The notes: generated by a model from the sequence alone, not told the origin. A stretch of 64,000 bases of DNA from Pontivivens sp032464575 (GCA_032464575.1 JAWDKM010000003.1:248001-312000); one strand, 5' to 3'; positions 1 through 8,556 are shown, counted from the first letter of the stretch. Translations and numbers: made by a program.

Positions 1-428
1 AGCGAGGAGGTGTCGGCGCTCGGCAGGGGGCGGCGCAGCCGGCCCTGGCCCGACGCGAAGCAGGCGACGACGAGATCGGCGAGCGCCGCGCCGGACGCGG
101 CGCTGCCGGACTGGAGCTCCGCCAGGCGGGCCAGTTCCGCGGCGCCTGCTGGCTGGTCGAGCACCGTGACGTGGACCTGCCGCTCCTGCGACCGGGCCAC
201 GATGACAGGCAGCGGTGCGCCCGACCAGCCCAGCCGCGCCGTCGCCCCGGGCGGGATGGAGATCAGGTCGCCCGCCAGCGCGGTGACCTCGCCTACGCTC
301 ACCGGCCCCAGCGGGACGGCCATCGCGTGCGCCACGCGCGGCGCGATGATCGAAGCGCCCGGCGCCAGCACCGCCACGGTGCCGGGACGGTCGTCGAAGG
401 AAGCGGTCTGCGCGGCAGGCCCCGTCAT
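1..428 (-). CDS. Unidentified protein, N-terminal part (runs off left edge)
   Basis: An open frame of 142 codons starts at the ATG at 428-426 and continues past base 1 without a stop. An in-frame TGA lies shortly upstream of the ATG, so the start is well bounded. Third codon positions are nearly all G or C, as in neighbouring real genes, which supports coding. I see no signal peptide or membrane segment. The stretch around residues 40-85, with alternating hydrophobic residues and a G-D-L-I pattern, loosely resembles a SpoA (FliM/FliN C-terminal) domain, but that is a guess. It is divergent from the dehydrogenase gene at 553. I do not recognise the family. Confidence 0.6.
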   Translation of the reverse strand, partial: MTGPAAQTASFDDRPGTVAVLAPGASIIAPRVAHAMAVPLGPVSVGEVTALAGDLISIPPGATARLGWSGAPLPVIVARSQERQVHVTVLDQPAGAAELARLAELQSGSAASGAALADLVVACFASGQGRLRRPLPSADTSS

Positions 429-469
429 GTCGATGTCCGATCTCTGTCCCCGGCATCAGGTAGATCGCG

Positions 470-484
470 TTTTCGGAACGAAAA
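470..484. promoter_or_regulatory. Inverted repeat in divergent intergenic region (possible operator)
   Basis: TTTTCG-GAA-CGAAAA is a perfect 6-bp inverted repeat with a 3-bp centre. It lies in the 124-bp gap between the leftward partial gene and the rightward dehydrogenase gene and is more AT-rich than its surroundings. A dimeric regulator could bind here and control both directions. No regulator gene is adjacent, so this is only a candidate. Confidence 0.35.
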
Positions 485-552
485 GTAACGATGCTCGACA
501 GGATGCCGAGCACCGGGGCAAGGTGTCGCGACAAATGCGAGGGGAGGTGACG

Positions 553-1641
553 ATGGGCCAGACATATCGCGTGGTGGTGTTCGAGGGCGACGGAATCGGT
601 CCGGAGGTCATGGCCCCGACACTCGATCTGCTCGACCGGCTGGGGCGCACCCACGACTTCGCGCTCGAATTCGAGACACTGCCGGCCGGGGCGGGCCACT
701 ACGCCCGCACCGGCGAGGCTTTGCCGTCGGCCTCCCTCGATGCCGCGCGGGCGGCGGACGCGGTCCTGCTGTCGGCGATGGGCGATCCGTCGGTGCGTTA
801 CCCCGACGGGACCGAGATCACGCCGCAGATCGACCTGCGCATCGCGATGGGTCTCTATGCAGGGGTGCGCCCCGTACTGCTCGCACCGGGGCAGGCGGGG
901 CCGCTGCGCCGCGAGGACCCGCTCGACTTCGTCCTGATCCGGGAGAGCACCGAGGGCCTCTTCGCCTCGCTCGGCAAGGGGCAGGTGGAGTCCGATGCGG
1001 CGCGGGAGACGCTCGTCATCACCCGCGCGGTCAGCGAGAAGCTGTTCCGCTTCGCCTTCCGGCTGGCGGCGCGGCGTAAGGCGGCGGGACGCGGCCCGGG
1101 GCGGGTGACCTGCGTCGACAAGGCCAACGTCTTCCGCGCCTTTGCCTTCTTCCGCGAAATCTTCGATGCGGAGGCCGTGCGGCACCCAGACCTGATCGCG
1201 GATCACGCCTATGTGGACGCGGCCGCCCTCTGGATGGTAACGCAGCCGCAACGCTTCGACGTCATGGTGACGGAGAACATGTTCGGCGACATCCTCTCCG
1301 ATCTCGGTGCCGGGCTGATGGGCGGGTTGGGCCTCGCGCCTTCGGCCGATATCGGGGATGAGAACGCCGTGTTCCAGCCATGCCACGGGACGGCGCCGGA
1401 CATTGCGGGCCGGGGGCTCGCCAATCCGCACGCGATGATCCTGTCGGCGGCCATGATGCTCGACTGGCTGGGAGAGGAACGTGGCGCTCCGGCGCTGGTC
1501 GCGGCCGGGGAGCGGCTTCGGCGCGCGGTACAGGATGTCGTTGGATCGGGGCGTGCGCTGACCGGCGATCTGGGCGGTACCGCGCGCACGGACGAGGCCG
1601 CGGCCGCCGTGGCCGATGCGCTGGCGGCGGAGACGGTATGA
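553..1641 (+). CDS. Isocitrate/isopropylmalate dehydrogenase family protein
   Basis: A 362-residue NAD(P)-dependent beta-decarboxylating dehydrogenase of the IPMDH/tartrate dehydrogenase family. The N-terminus carries the EGDGIGPEV nucleotide-fold motif, and the family signature NMFGDILSDLGAGLMGGLG is followed by APSADIG and a CHGTAPDIAG segment. The catalytic-type lysine lies in CVDKANV. The start at 553 is chosen because GGGGAGGTGA sits directly upstream; the frame stays open to base 10 but that part is antisense to the leftward gene. The stop overlaps the next ATG by 4 bp, so it is co-translated with a Gfo/Idh/MocA oxidoreductase. Without leuC/leuD nearby, a role in tartrate, malate or another 2-hydroxyacid pathway is as likely as leucine synthesis. 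Confidence 0.85.
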   Translation: MGQTYRVVVFEGDGIGPEVMAPTLDLLDRLGRTHDFALEFETLPAGAGHYARTGEALPSASLDAARAADAVLLSAMGDPSVRYPDGTEITPQIDLRIAMGLYAGVRPVLLAPGQAGPLRREDPLDFVLIRESTEGLFASLGKGQVESDAARETLVITRAVSEKLFRFAFRLAARRKAAGRGPGRVTCVDKANVFRAFAFFREIFDAEAVRHPDLIADHAYVDAAALWMVTQPQRFDVMVTENMFGDILSDLGAGLMGGLGLAPSADIGDENAVFQPCHGTAPDIAGRGLANPHAMILSAAMMLDWLGEERGAPALVAAGERLRRAVQDVVGSGRALTGDLGGTARTDEAAAAVADALAAETV

Positions 1642-2648
1642 CGCTGACCGTCGCCTGCCTTGGCGCAGGCTATTTCGCCCGCTTCCACCACGACGCCTGG
1701 AACCGGATCGACGGGGTCGCGCCCGTGGCGGTGATCGATCGGGATCCGGGGCGCGCGGCGGAGGTCGGATGGCCCGTCTTCGCGACGCTGGGCGATGCCT
1801 TCGCCGACGGTGCGCCCGACATCCTCGACATCGCCACCCCGCCCGAAACCCATCTCCCGGCGATCCGCGACGGGGTGGCGGCCGGCGTGCGCCTGATCAT
1901 CTGCCAGAAGCCGTTCTGCACCGGGATGGCCGAGGCGGTTGCGGCCGTCGAGATGGTGGAAGCTGCAGGTATTTCCCTGATCGTGCATGAGAACTTCCGG
2001 TTCCAGCCCTGGTATCGCGTCATGCGGCAGGTCGTGGAGGACGGCAGGCTCGGCGATCTCCACCAGCTCACGTTCCGGCTGCGGACTGGAGACGGGCAGG
2101 GGCCGCACGCCTATCTCGACCGGCAGCCGTATTTCCAGCAGATGGAACGCTTTCTCATTCATGAGACCGGGGTCCACTGGATCGATACGTTCCGCTTTCT
2201 GCTCGGGCGGCCGGATTGGGTGATGGCCGATCTGCGTCGCCTGAACCCGGCCATCGCGGGCGAGGACGCAGGCCATGTCCTCTTCGGCTTTCCGAAGGGC
2301 GTGCGGGCGCTGCTCGACGCGAACCGCCATCTCGATCATGCAAGCGACACCGCGCGGCGCACGTTCGGCGAGGCGGAGCTGGAGGGGACGGCCGGTACGC
2401 TCACGCTACGTGGGGACGGCGGCGTCCGGCTGCGTGCCTATGGCGCTACCGAGGAAATGGTCCTGCTCGCCCCGCGCGACTGGCCCGGTTTCGCTGGAGA
2501 CTGCGTACACGCCCTGCAATCTCACGCTGTCGCCCATCTGAGCGAGGGTACGCCGCTGGAGAATATGGCGCGCGACTACCTCGACGTGCTGCGGATCGAG
2601 CAGGCGGTCTATCGCGCGGCCGAGACGGGGTGCAGGCAGACGCTCTGA
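1638..2648 (+). CDS. Gfo/Idh/MocA family oxidoreductase
   Basis: A 336-residue NAD(P)-binding oxidoreductase. The N-terminal Rossmann fold shows CLGAGYFARFHHDAW, and CQKPF corresponds to the conserved E/Q-K-P motif with the catalytic lysine. The later HETGVHWIDTFRFLLG supplies the conserved active-site D/H region of this family. Such enzymes act on sugars, inositols and related polyols, but the substrate cannot be read from sequence. It begins inside the stop codon of the preceding dehydrogenase (ATGA overlap), so the two probably act in one small catabolic pathway. It ends just before the convergent fliG. Confidence 0.85.
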   Translation: MTLTVACLGAGYFARFHHDAWNRIDGVAPVAVIDRDPGRAAEVGWPVFATLGDAFADGAPDILDIATPPETHLPAIRDGVAAGVRLIICQKPFCTGMAEAVAAVEMVEAAGISLIVHENFRFQPWYRVMRQVVEDGRLGDLHQLTFRLRTGDGQGPHAYLDRQPYFQQMERFLIHETGVHWIDTFRFLLGRPDWVMADLRRLNPAIAGEDAGHVLFGFPKGVRALLDANRHLDHASDTARRTFGEAELEGTAGTLTLRGDGGVRLRAYGATEEMVLLAPRDWPGFAGDCVHALQSHAVAHLSEGTPLENMARDYLDVLRIEQAVYRAAETGCRQTL

Positions 2649-2651
2649 CCC

Positions 2652-3725
2652 TCAGACTTCCGGTTCGCGCAGCTTCATCTCGCCCCGTTTGGCGAGGCGC
2701 TGGATCTCCGCGATGATGGCGGCCTGCGCCTGTTCACCGTCCTTCACCTTGACCTCCTGCATCTGCTTGATGTCCTCGACATACCGCTCCGACAACCGGC
2801 GCGAGATGTTCTCGAGGATGAAGGTCGCGCTCTGCTCCTCTGTCTCCAGCCCGGCCTTGAGTGCGGTCAGCAGAATGTCCTCGTCGACGTTGCGCACCAC
2901 GGTGCCGATGTCCCGGGGCTCCACCCGCGTCACGATGTCGGCGAAGGTGAACATGACGCGCTGCACTTCGGCGGAGAGCTCCGGCTTGCGCTCGTCGAGG
3001 TGATCGAGCATCCGGCCACGGGTCGCGCCGGAGACGTTGTTCATCAGTCCCGCGATCAGGTCGGCGGGGCTTCGCGTTGCCATGCTGGCCTGCACCGCGG
3101 ACAGGAAATCGCGCACGATGACCGTCTCGACCAGGGCGACGACGTCGGGGTCGAGCCGCGGCACGCGCGACAGGCGCAGGACCACGATCTGGGCGAAGGC
3201 GGGCTCGAGCTGTTCGAGCACCGCCGCGGCCTTGTCGGCGCGCAGCTCGCTGAGCACCACGGCAGCCGTCTGCGGGTGCTCGCCCTGCAGGAAGGCTGCG
3301 ACTGCCGTGCTGGGTGCCAGGCCGAGTTGATCCCAGATGGAGCGGTTCATGGTGCCGTCGACATCGTCCATGATCCGTGCGACCGCAGCACTGTCGAGCA
3401 CCTCCTCGAGGATCCGCCGCGCCGCGTCCGCCCCGCCCGTCATGTCCTGCGCGTCGCCGAGCCCAGCGATGAACTCCTCCGAGACCTCCTTCAGGGTGTC
3501 GCTCGGGATCCGCTTCAGGCCGCTGATCGCGACGGCGAAGCGGTGGAGGTGGACCTCGTTCATCTCCCGCAGGAAGGGAGCGGCGCGCTCCGGGCCGAGG
3601 GCCGCGATCACGATGGCCGCCTTCTGAGGCTTGGTCAGCTGGGCATCGGTGCCCGCAGGTACGGGCAGGCCCCTTTTTCCGTCGCTCAGGGCGAGGTCGC
3701 GCCGGGTCTCCGTCACACGGGTCAT
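2652..3725 (-). CDS. fliG: Flagellar motor switch protein FliG
   Basis: A 357-residue rotor protein that couples the MS ring (FliF) to the stator and sets rotation direction. The middle domain carries the EHPQTAAVVLSEL segment (EHPQ motif) for FliM contact. The C-terminal domain has the MFTFADIV helix followed by a charged run (R, D, R, D/E) that corresponds to the torque-helix residues facing MotA. The start at 3725 is chosen because it overlaps the fliP stop as ATGA; a longer 371-residue reading would run into fliP. It is the last gene of the leftward operon fliF-fliH-fliN-fliP-fliG. Confidence 0.95.
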   Translation of the reverse strand: MTRVTETRRDLALSDGKRGLPVPAGTDAQLTKPQKAAIVIAALGPERAAPFLREMNEVHLHRFAVAISGLKRIPSDTLKEVSEEFIAGLGDAQDMTGGADAARRILEEVLDSAAVARIMDDVDGTMNRSIWDQLGLAPSTAVAAFLQGEHPQTAAVVLSELRADKAAAVLEQLEPAFAQIVVLRLSRVPRLDPDVVALVETVIVRDFLSAVQASMATRSPADLIAGLMNNVSGATRGRMLDHLDERKPELSAEVQRVMFTFADIVTRVEPRDIGTVVRNVDEDILLTALKAGLETEEQSATFILENISRRLSERYVEDIKQMQEVKVKDGEQAQAAIIAEIQRLAKRGEMKLREPEV

Positions 3726-4435
3726 GATCCGTAGCTCCGCACCAGCGCGCCGGCGAGCAGGGTCCATCCGTCGGCCATCACGAAGAACGCCAGCTTGAAA
3801 GGCAGCGACACCACGACCGGCGGTACCATCATCATCCCCATCGACATCAGGATCGCGGCGATGACGAGGTCGATTACGAGGAATGGCAGGAAGATCATGA
3901 AGCCCACCTCGAAGCCGCGCTGCACCTCCGTCAGCAGGAAGGACGGAACGAGCAGGTCGAGCGGAACCTCCGCCTCCACCGGACGGCCGCGCGCGCTGGC
4001 CAGTGTCTCGATCGTATCGGGATCGACGCGGCCTTCCATGAAGACCCGGAAGGGTGCGAGGGTGCGGCCGAACGATTCCTCCACCGCGATCTCCTCATTG
4101 AGCAGCGGAATAATCCCGTCGGCCCAGGCGGCCGAGAAGACCGGCTCCATCACAAACCAAGTCAGGAACAGTGCGAGGCTCACGATCAGCATGTTGGGCG
4201 GTGCCTGCTGGACGCCGATCGCCTGGCGCAGGATGGACAGCACCGTGACCATGAACGGAAAGCAGGTCAGCATGATGGCGAGCCCGGGCGCGAGGCTCAG
4301 CACCGTGACGAGCACGAAGAGCTGCACCGTGCGCAGGCTCAGCGACCCGTCCCCCAAGTCGAAGGACAGGGACTGTGCCGCCGCTGCGCCGGGCAACAGC
4401 ATCAGCAGGCAGAGGAGCGCCGTCCTAGCCACCAT
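3722..4435 (-). CDS. fliP: Flagellar type III export protein FliP
   Basis: A 237-residue integral membrane protein of the flagellar export gate, normal length for FliP. It has a cleavable-type N-terminal signal ending near AAAQS, then four transmembrane segments. The FliP signatures are visible: LSLAPGLAIMLTCFPFMVTVLSILRQAIG in the first half and EVGFMIFLPFLVIDLVIAAIL with GMMMVPPV in the second. It overlaps fliN upstream by 11 bp and fliG downstream by 4 bp. FliQ, FliR and FlhB are not in the window and must lie elsewhere. Confidence 0.96.
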   Translation of the reverse strand: MVARTALLCLLMLLPGAAAAQSLSFDLGDGSLSLRTVQLFVLVTVLSLAPGLAIMLTCFPFMVTVLSILRQAIGVQQAPPNMLIVSLALFLTWFVMEPVFSAAWADGIIPLLNEEIAVEESFGRTLAPFRVFMEGRVDPDTIETLASARGRPVEAEVPLDLLVPSFLLTEVQRGFEVGFMIFLPFLVIDLVIAAILMSMGMMMVPPVVVSLPFKLAFFVMADGWTLLAGALVRSYGS

Positions 4436-4766
4436 CGTGCATGTCCGCCACTTCCGTCAGGCGCACGCCGAGCCGGCCGGAGCCGTCGTCCATCTCCTGG
4501 AGCTCGCCGCGCGCGATCAGTCGGTCGCCGACGTAGAGCTCCACAGGATCGGAGATGCCGGTGTCGAGCGTCAGTACCGAATCGCGATGCAGCTTGACGA
4601 GGTCGGCGATCATGGGACGGGCGCGCCCTACCGAGACGAGCACCTCGATCGGCACGCCGTGAAAGGCCCGCGGCGTCCGGCCCGTAGTGCGGCTCAGCCC
4701 ACCATTGCCCAGCTCGCCGAGTGCGGGTGCGGCAGGTGTTCCCTCAGGCGTGCTGTCGTCGGTCAT
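4425..4766 (-). CDS. fliN: Flagellar motor switch protein FliN
   Basis: A 113-residue C-ring protein with one SpoA-type domain over about residues 38-105: VPIEVLVSVGRARPMIADLV, then a strand with ELYVGDRLIARGEL. FliN helps build the switch and takes part in export docking through FliH. The start at 4766 is chosen because GAGGAGAACGAAG sits directly before this ATG; it lies within the last codons of the FliH-like gene (23-bp overlap). A start at 4805 is possible but lacks such a site. FliM is not seen in the window. Confidence 0.92.
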   Translation of the reverse strand: MTDDSTPEGTPAAPALGELGNGGLSRTTGRTPRAFHGVPIEVLVSVGRARPMIADLVKLHRDSVLTLDTGISDPVELYVGDRLIARGELQEMDDGSGRLGVRLTEVADMHDGG

Positions 4767-5358
4767 CTTCGTTCTCCTCGGTATGGTGCGGAGCAGCCCG
4801 CGCACCGGTGAGCTTGGCTTGCAGCGATGCGCAGATCTCCTCGATGTCGATCCAGGCGAAGGCGGGATCGCTCACGATGCGGGCCTGCCCGGCCTTGAGT
4901 TCCGTATCGGCGATGCAGGGCACGCCCTCTGGCAGGGACTGCGCGATCGCGTCGCGCTCCGATGCGCTGGCACGGACCTCGAACGGTGCGTGCGGTGCGG
5001 CGGAGAGGCTGGTTCGAAGCTCGTCCGCGACGAATTCCGCGAAGTAAAGACGCGCGGCCGGCGCGAACAGGCGTTCGAGAAGGGCCTCGACCAGCGGCAG
5101 CAGGGCCCGCTCCGCTGCGGTCTGTGCGGTGATCAGCGTGATCTGCGCATCCGACAGCGCCTCGCGCAGGGACGCGTCGAGGGTGGCGGCCTGCCGAGCT
5201 GCGGCCTCCCGCGTCTTTTCGACCCCGTCCGAGAAGCCGCGGATGTATCCAGCCTCCCGCGCGGCCTCGATCATTTCGGTAGTGGCTTGCGGCGGCCCGG
5301 CCGGCACGGTGTGTTGGGGCCTGTCGAAATCGTCCAAGTGAAGAGCGCGCAGGGTCAT
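4744..5358 (-). CDS. fliH: FliH-like flagellar export regulator
   Basis: A 204-residue acidic protein in the position normally occupied by fliH. FliH binds the FliI ATPase and ties it to the C-ring. Residues 30-90 are Ala/Glu/Arg-rich with a heptad-like pattern, suggesting a coiled coil, and the C-terminal half has the ADELRTSL and AFAWIDIEEICASL segments of FliH/YscL-like folds. Sequence conservation in this family is weak, so the call rests on size, charge, coiled coil and position between fliF and fliN. The start overlaps the fliF stop by 4 bp. Confidence 0.75.
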   Translation of the reverse strand: MTLRALHLDDFDRPQHTVPAGPPQATTEMIEAAREAGYIRGFSDGVEKTREAAARQAATLDASLREALSDAQITLITAQTAAERALLPLVEALLERLFAPAARLYFAEFVADELRTSLSAAPHAPFEVRASASERDAIAQSLPEGVPCIADTELKAGQARIVSDPAFAWIDIEEICASLQAKLTGARAAPHHTEENEDDRRQHA

Positions 5359-6953
5359 GCCGGTTTCTCCTCAACGATGTCGGCGTCCATCCACGAGCGC
5401 AGCAGGTTGGACGATTCGTCCGCCCGCTCCTCGATCGTCTCGCGCAGGCGGGTGAGCGGCGGATCCGTGCGCTGCTCCAGCGCCGCCATCTCCGGGTTCG
5501 CCGCCAGGGCCTTGACCGCGCCATCCTGCGCCTCACCGGGTGGGGCGAGGGCGGGCAGGTCCCCCGGCTCGATCAGTTCGAGTTCCTCCTCGGACCGCCT
5601 GAGCAGTATCGGACGCAGCACGAAGAGCCCCAGCACCAGAGCCACCACGGCGAGGAGGCCATACTGGACGAGGCTCATGGCGGAGAGCGTCCCGCCGACG
5701 AGGCCGGCACTTCCGACGGTCGTGCCCTCCAGCCCCGGCTCCGGAAACTCGAGGCTTTCCACCGTCAGTTGGTCGCCGCGCGCGGCATCGAAGCCGGTGG
5801 CCGAGCGGACAAGCTCTGCCAGCGTCTCCAGCTCCTCTTCCCCGCGGGGGGTCCAGTTCCGTGTGCCGTCCGGCGCGATGTCGACGATGCCGTCGACCAG
5901 CACGGCGATCGACATGCGGCGGACCTGTCCGGGTGCGCGCACCCGCTCGCGCAGGACCTCGGAGACTTCGTAGTTCGTGCGCTCGCGCGTCCGGACGACT
6001 TCCCGCGTGCTGCGCCCGTTTTCGCCGGCCGCATCGCCGTCGGGCAGGTTGCTGGCGACAGTCACCGCGCCCGGGCCAGGACCATCGGCGTTCTCGATGT
6101 CCTCCTCCACATCGGAATGAATGGCCACGCGGCTTTCGGGATCGATGACGCGCTCGGTCACGGTCTCGCTGTCCGGATCGGTCTCGACCGCGACCTCCAC
6201 GATGGCCCGGCCGGCGCCGACGCGCGCTTCCAGGAGCCGCTGCACGTTCTGGCGCAGGGTCTCGGCACGGGTGTCGGACATGGACTGCGCGAGCCCCTCC
6301 TCGCCCGAGGAGATCACGATGCCGGCTGCCGCATCGATGACGGAGACATCGACGGGATCGAGACCGGGAACGGAGGACGCGACGAGGTGCCGCACGGCGT
6401 CCGCCTGCGCGACGTTCAGCCCGTCGCGCGCGGGGGTCAGGGTGACCGACGCGCTCGTCCGCGCCCCGCCCCGCCGGAAGGGTCCGTCTCCGCCCATCGC
6501 GAGGTGCACCCGTGCGGCGCGAATCGCAGGCGAGGCCACTATGGTCCGCGCCAGTTCACCCTCCTGGGCGCGGCGGTAGGCCGCGTCGAACATCTGAGCC
6601 GTTGTGCCGAACCCGGACAGGCCGTCGAGCAGCTCGTAACCGACGCCGCCCTGCGCCGGCAGCCCCTCGCCCGCAAGCGACAGCCGCAGCGTGTCGCGTT
6701 CGGTTTCGGGTACATAGATCGCATTGCCGCGCACGTCGAAGCGTGTCTCGCGCCGTTCCAGCGCCTCGATCACCTCCGCCGCCGCGCCACCGTCCAGGCC
6801 CGAATAGAGCAACGCCATCTGGGGCGCTGCCGCCTGCCGTGCCAGCAGGAAGACGGCGACGAAGACCGCGATGGCAGCACCGGCCGCAACCAGCCTGGCG
6901 CGGGAGGACAGGGCGTCAAGGCGCTCGAGGAACTGGGGCAAGCTCGACCTCAT
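5355..6953 (-). CDS. fliF: Flagellar MS-ring protein FliF
   Basis: A 532-residue double-spanning membrane protein that forms the MS ring. The N-terminal transmembrane helix lies at about residues 20-42, followed by the YscJ-type ring-building domain (MALLYSGLDGGAAAEVIEAL, then the GLSGFGTTAQMFDAAYRRAQEGELARTI region). The second helix is near residues 430-450, and a cytoplasmic tail with acidic and hydrophobic patches binds FliG at the end. It is the first gene of the leftward flagellar operon. The promoter must lie in the 120 bp shared with fliL, which holds a CtrA-like box. Confidence 0.96.
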   Translation of the reverse strand: MRSSLPQFLERLDALSSRARLVAAGAAIAVFVAVFLLARQAAAPQMALLYSGLDGGAAAEVIEALERRETRFDVRGNAIYVPETERDTLRLSLAGEGLPAQGGVGYELLDGLSGFGTTAQMFDAAYRRAQEGELARTIVASPAIRAARVHLAMGGDGPFRRGGARTSASVTLTPARDGLNVAQADAVRHLVASSVPGLDPVDVSVIDAAAGIVISSGEEGLAQSMSDTRAETLRQNVQRLLEARVGAGRAIVEVAVETDPDSETVTERVIDPESRVAIHSDVEEDIENADGPGPGAVTVASNLPDGDAAGENGRSTREVVRTRERTNYEVSEVLRERVRAPGQVRRMSIAVLVDGIVDIAPDGTRNWTPRGEEELETLAELVRSATGFDAARGDQLTVESLEFPEPGLEGTTVGSAGLVGGTLSAMSLVQYGLLAVVALVLGLFVLRPILLRRSEEELELIEPGDLPALAPPGEAQDGAVKALAANPEMAALEQRTDPPLTRLRETIEERADESSNLLRSWMDADIVEEKPA

Positions 6954-7014
6954 TCTGCGTCGTATGACGGCCGTTCGGGCCGCCTCTCACGTGTTCCTGC
7001 CTAGGCCGCCCCGC

Positions 7015-7029
7015 TTAACAATTGGTTAG
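7015..7029. promoter_or_regulatory. CtrA-like box between fliF and fliL
   Basis: TTAA-CAATTGG-TTAG matches the CtrA half-site arrangement TTAA-N7-TTAA with one mismatch. It lies in the only shared promoter region of the two divergent flagellar operons, 61 bp from the fliF start and 44 bp from the fliL start. CtrA is the established flagellar master regulator in Rhodobacterales and Caulobacter, so dual control of both operons is a reasonable inference. The surrounding sequence is GC-rich, which makes a chance match less likely. Confidence 0.6.
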
Positions 7030-7073
7030 TCGTCGTCGGGTTAGGTCAGGTCGAAAGGAAGAGGAGACCCGCG

Positions 7074-7580
7074 GTGAGCGAGAAAGAGATCGAAACGGAC
7101 GCATCCCCGAGGAAGGGCGGCCGGCTCACGCTGATCCTTGGCGTCGTTCTCGCGCTGCTCGCGGGGGGTGGAGCCTTCTATGGCGTACGCTTTGATCCGC
7201 TGGGGCTCTTCCCGCAGGAGGTGGCCGAGGACGGGGCGGAAGTTGAGACGCCTGCGCCCGCTGCCGCGCTGCCGCAGATGCAGTTCGTGGCGCTTGATCC
7301 GATGCTCGTCAGCTTGGGTCCGGTCGCGACGCGGCAGGTCCGGCATCTCCGCTTCGCCGCGACGCTGGAGGTCGTGCCGCAACATGCGGCGGAGGTCGAG
7401 CAGCTGCGCCCGCGCCTCGCCGATGTGCTCACCACCTACCTCAGGGCCGTCGACATCGCCGATCTCGAGGATCCAGCCGCGCTGGTCCGGCTGCGCGCGC
7501 AGATGCTGCGCCGCATGCAGGTCGTCAGCGGCGAGGGGCGGGTGCGCGACATCCTGATCACCGAATTCGTACTGAGTTGA
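7074..7580 (+). CDS. fliL: Flagellar basal body-associated protein FliL
   Basis: A 168-residue protein with a short cytoplasmic N-terminus, one transmembrane helix at about residues 17-38, and a periplasmic FliL domain containing the FVALDPMLVSLG and RVRDILITEFVLS segments. FliL associates with the stator and supports torque or stator recruitment. The start is GTG at 7074, preceded by AGGAAGAGGAGA. It is the first gene of the rightward flagellar operon; its stop lies 11 bp before the next ATG. Confidence 0.9.
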   Translation: MSEKEIETDASPRKGGRLTLILGVVLALLAGGGAFYGVRFDPLGLFPQEVAEDGAEVETPAPAAALPQMQFVALDPMLVSLGPVATRQVRHLRFAATLEVVPQHAAEVEQLRPRLADVLTTYLRAVDIADLEDPAALVRLRAQMLRRMQVVSGEGRVRDILITEFVLS

Positions 7581-7591
7581 GGGAGAATCCC

Positions 7592-7987
7592 ATGGAATTC
7601 CTTGCAGATGGACTGTTGATCTGCGGCTCGTTGGCCGTGGCGTCCTATTGCGCCGTCCTGTCCGCGCGGGTGCGCGAGCTAGGCCGGCTCGACAGGGGGA
7701 TGGGCGCCGCGATCGCCGGCCTGTCGGCCCGGGTCGACGACATGCGCCGCACGCTGGGCGCGGCGCAGGAGGCGAGCGGCGCCTCCGTCGACGAGCTCGC
7801 GCGGCTCTCTGCCCGGGCCGAACAGGCGGCGGGCCGGCTCGAACTCCTGCTCGCGACACTGCATGATTCGCGAACCGGGGAGGCCCGACCCGTCGCCGCG
7901 GCCACCAAGACCGCAGCACCCCAGCAGGATCCGCGCGAGGCGCTCTCGCGCAGCCTGCAGGATGTCTATAAGGCGATGAAGTCATGA
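7592..7987 (+). CDS. Small membrane-anchored coiled-coil protein in flagellar operon
   Basis: A 131-residue protein of no family I can name. One N-terminal transmembrane segment (about residues 5-27) is followed by a predicted coiled coil at about 30-95, rich in Ala, Arg, Leu and Glu, then a Pro/Ala/Thr-rich linker and a short C-terminal helix. The start at 7592 is chosen for GAGGGAGAATCC just upstream. It sits between fliL and the motE-like gene and overlaps the latter by 4 bp, so it is probably a motor or stator accessory protein; that role is inferred only from position. Confidence 0.75.
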   Translation: MEFLADGLLICGSLAVASYCAVLSARVRELGRLDRGMGAAIAGLSARVDDMRRTLGAAQEASGASVDELARLSARAEQAAGRLELLLATLHDSRTGEARPVAAATKTAAPQQDPREALSRSLQDVYKAMKS

Positions 7988-8556
7988 GCCGCCGCCGGGG
8001 ATCCCGTACGCTGGCGCTGGTGGCTATGGTGCTGCTGCTGTCCGCCGGACTGCGCGCGACCGACAACCGGGCCGGCTTCGGGGAAATCGTCGCCGGCTGG
8101 ATCGGTCCGGCGCAGGCGACGCCGACGGTCCGCACCGAACCCGATCCCGAGGCGGAGAACAGCTTTCTCGCGGCTCTGCAGGCGCGGGAGCAGGAGCTTG
8201 ACGCGCGCGCCCTGGAACTCGCCGCCCGCGCACGGGAGCTGGCGGAAGCGGAGGACGGCGTGCGCGCCCAGCTTCGCCGGCTCGAGGAGGCCGAGGCTGG
8301 TCTGGCCGAAACGCTGGAGCGTGCTGACGGTGCCGCGGATGCCGACGTGCAGCGTGTCGTCGCCGTCTACGAAAACATGCGCGCGGCCAACGCCGCGCCG
8401 CTCTTCGAGCAGATGCAGCCCGATTTCGCCGCCGGCTTCCTGATCCGCATGGCACCCGACAAGGCGGCCGAGATCCTTGCCGCCGTCGATGCGAGCCAGG
8501 CTTATGCCATCAGTGCCATCATGGCCGGCCGGAACGCCCGGGCACCACGTGACTAG
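7984..8556 (+). CDS. motE: MotE-like flagellar motility chaperone
   Basis: A 190-residue protein with an N-terminal membrane segment (about residues 9-26), a long coiled coil at about 60-115, and a C-terminal MgtE-N-like domain containing AAPLFEQMQPDFAAGFLIRMAPDKAAEIL. This layout matches MotE of Sinorhizobium, a periplasmic chaperone for the stator-associated MotC, and related alphaproteobacterial proteins. It is followed directly by motA. No motC-like gene is next to it unless the AMIN-like gene downstream plays a similar part. The gene name is by analogy. Confidence 0.7.
   Translation: MSRRRGSRTLALVAMVLLLSAGLRATDNRAGFGEIVAGWIGPAQATPTVRTEPDPEAENSFLAALQAREQELDARALELAARARELAEAEDGVRAQLRRLEEAEAGLAETLERADGAADADVQRVVAVYENMRAANAAPLFEQMQPDFAAGFLIRMAPDKAAEILAAVDASQAYAISAIMAGRNARAPRD

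Noticed and set aside
10..552. Long N-terminal extension of the dehydrogenase at 553
   Set aside because: The extra residues are Ser/Arg/Ala-rich and antisense to the leftward gene, and a good ribosome site precedes 553.
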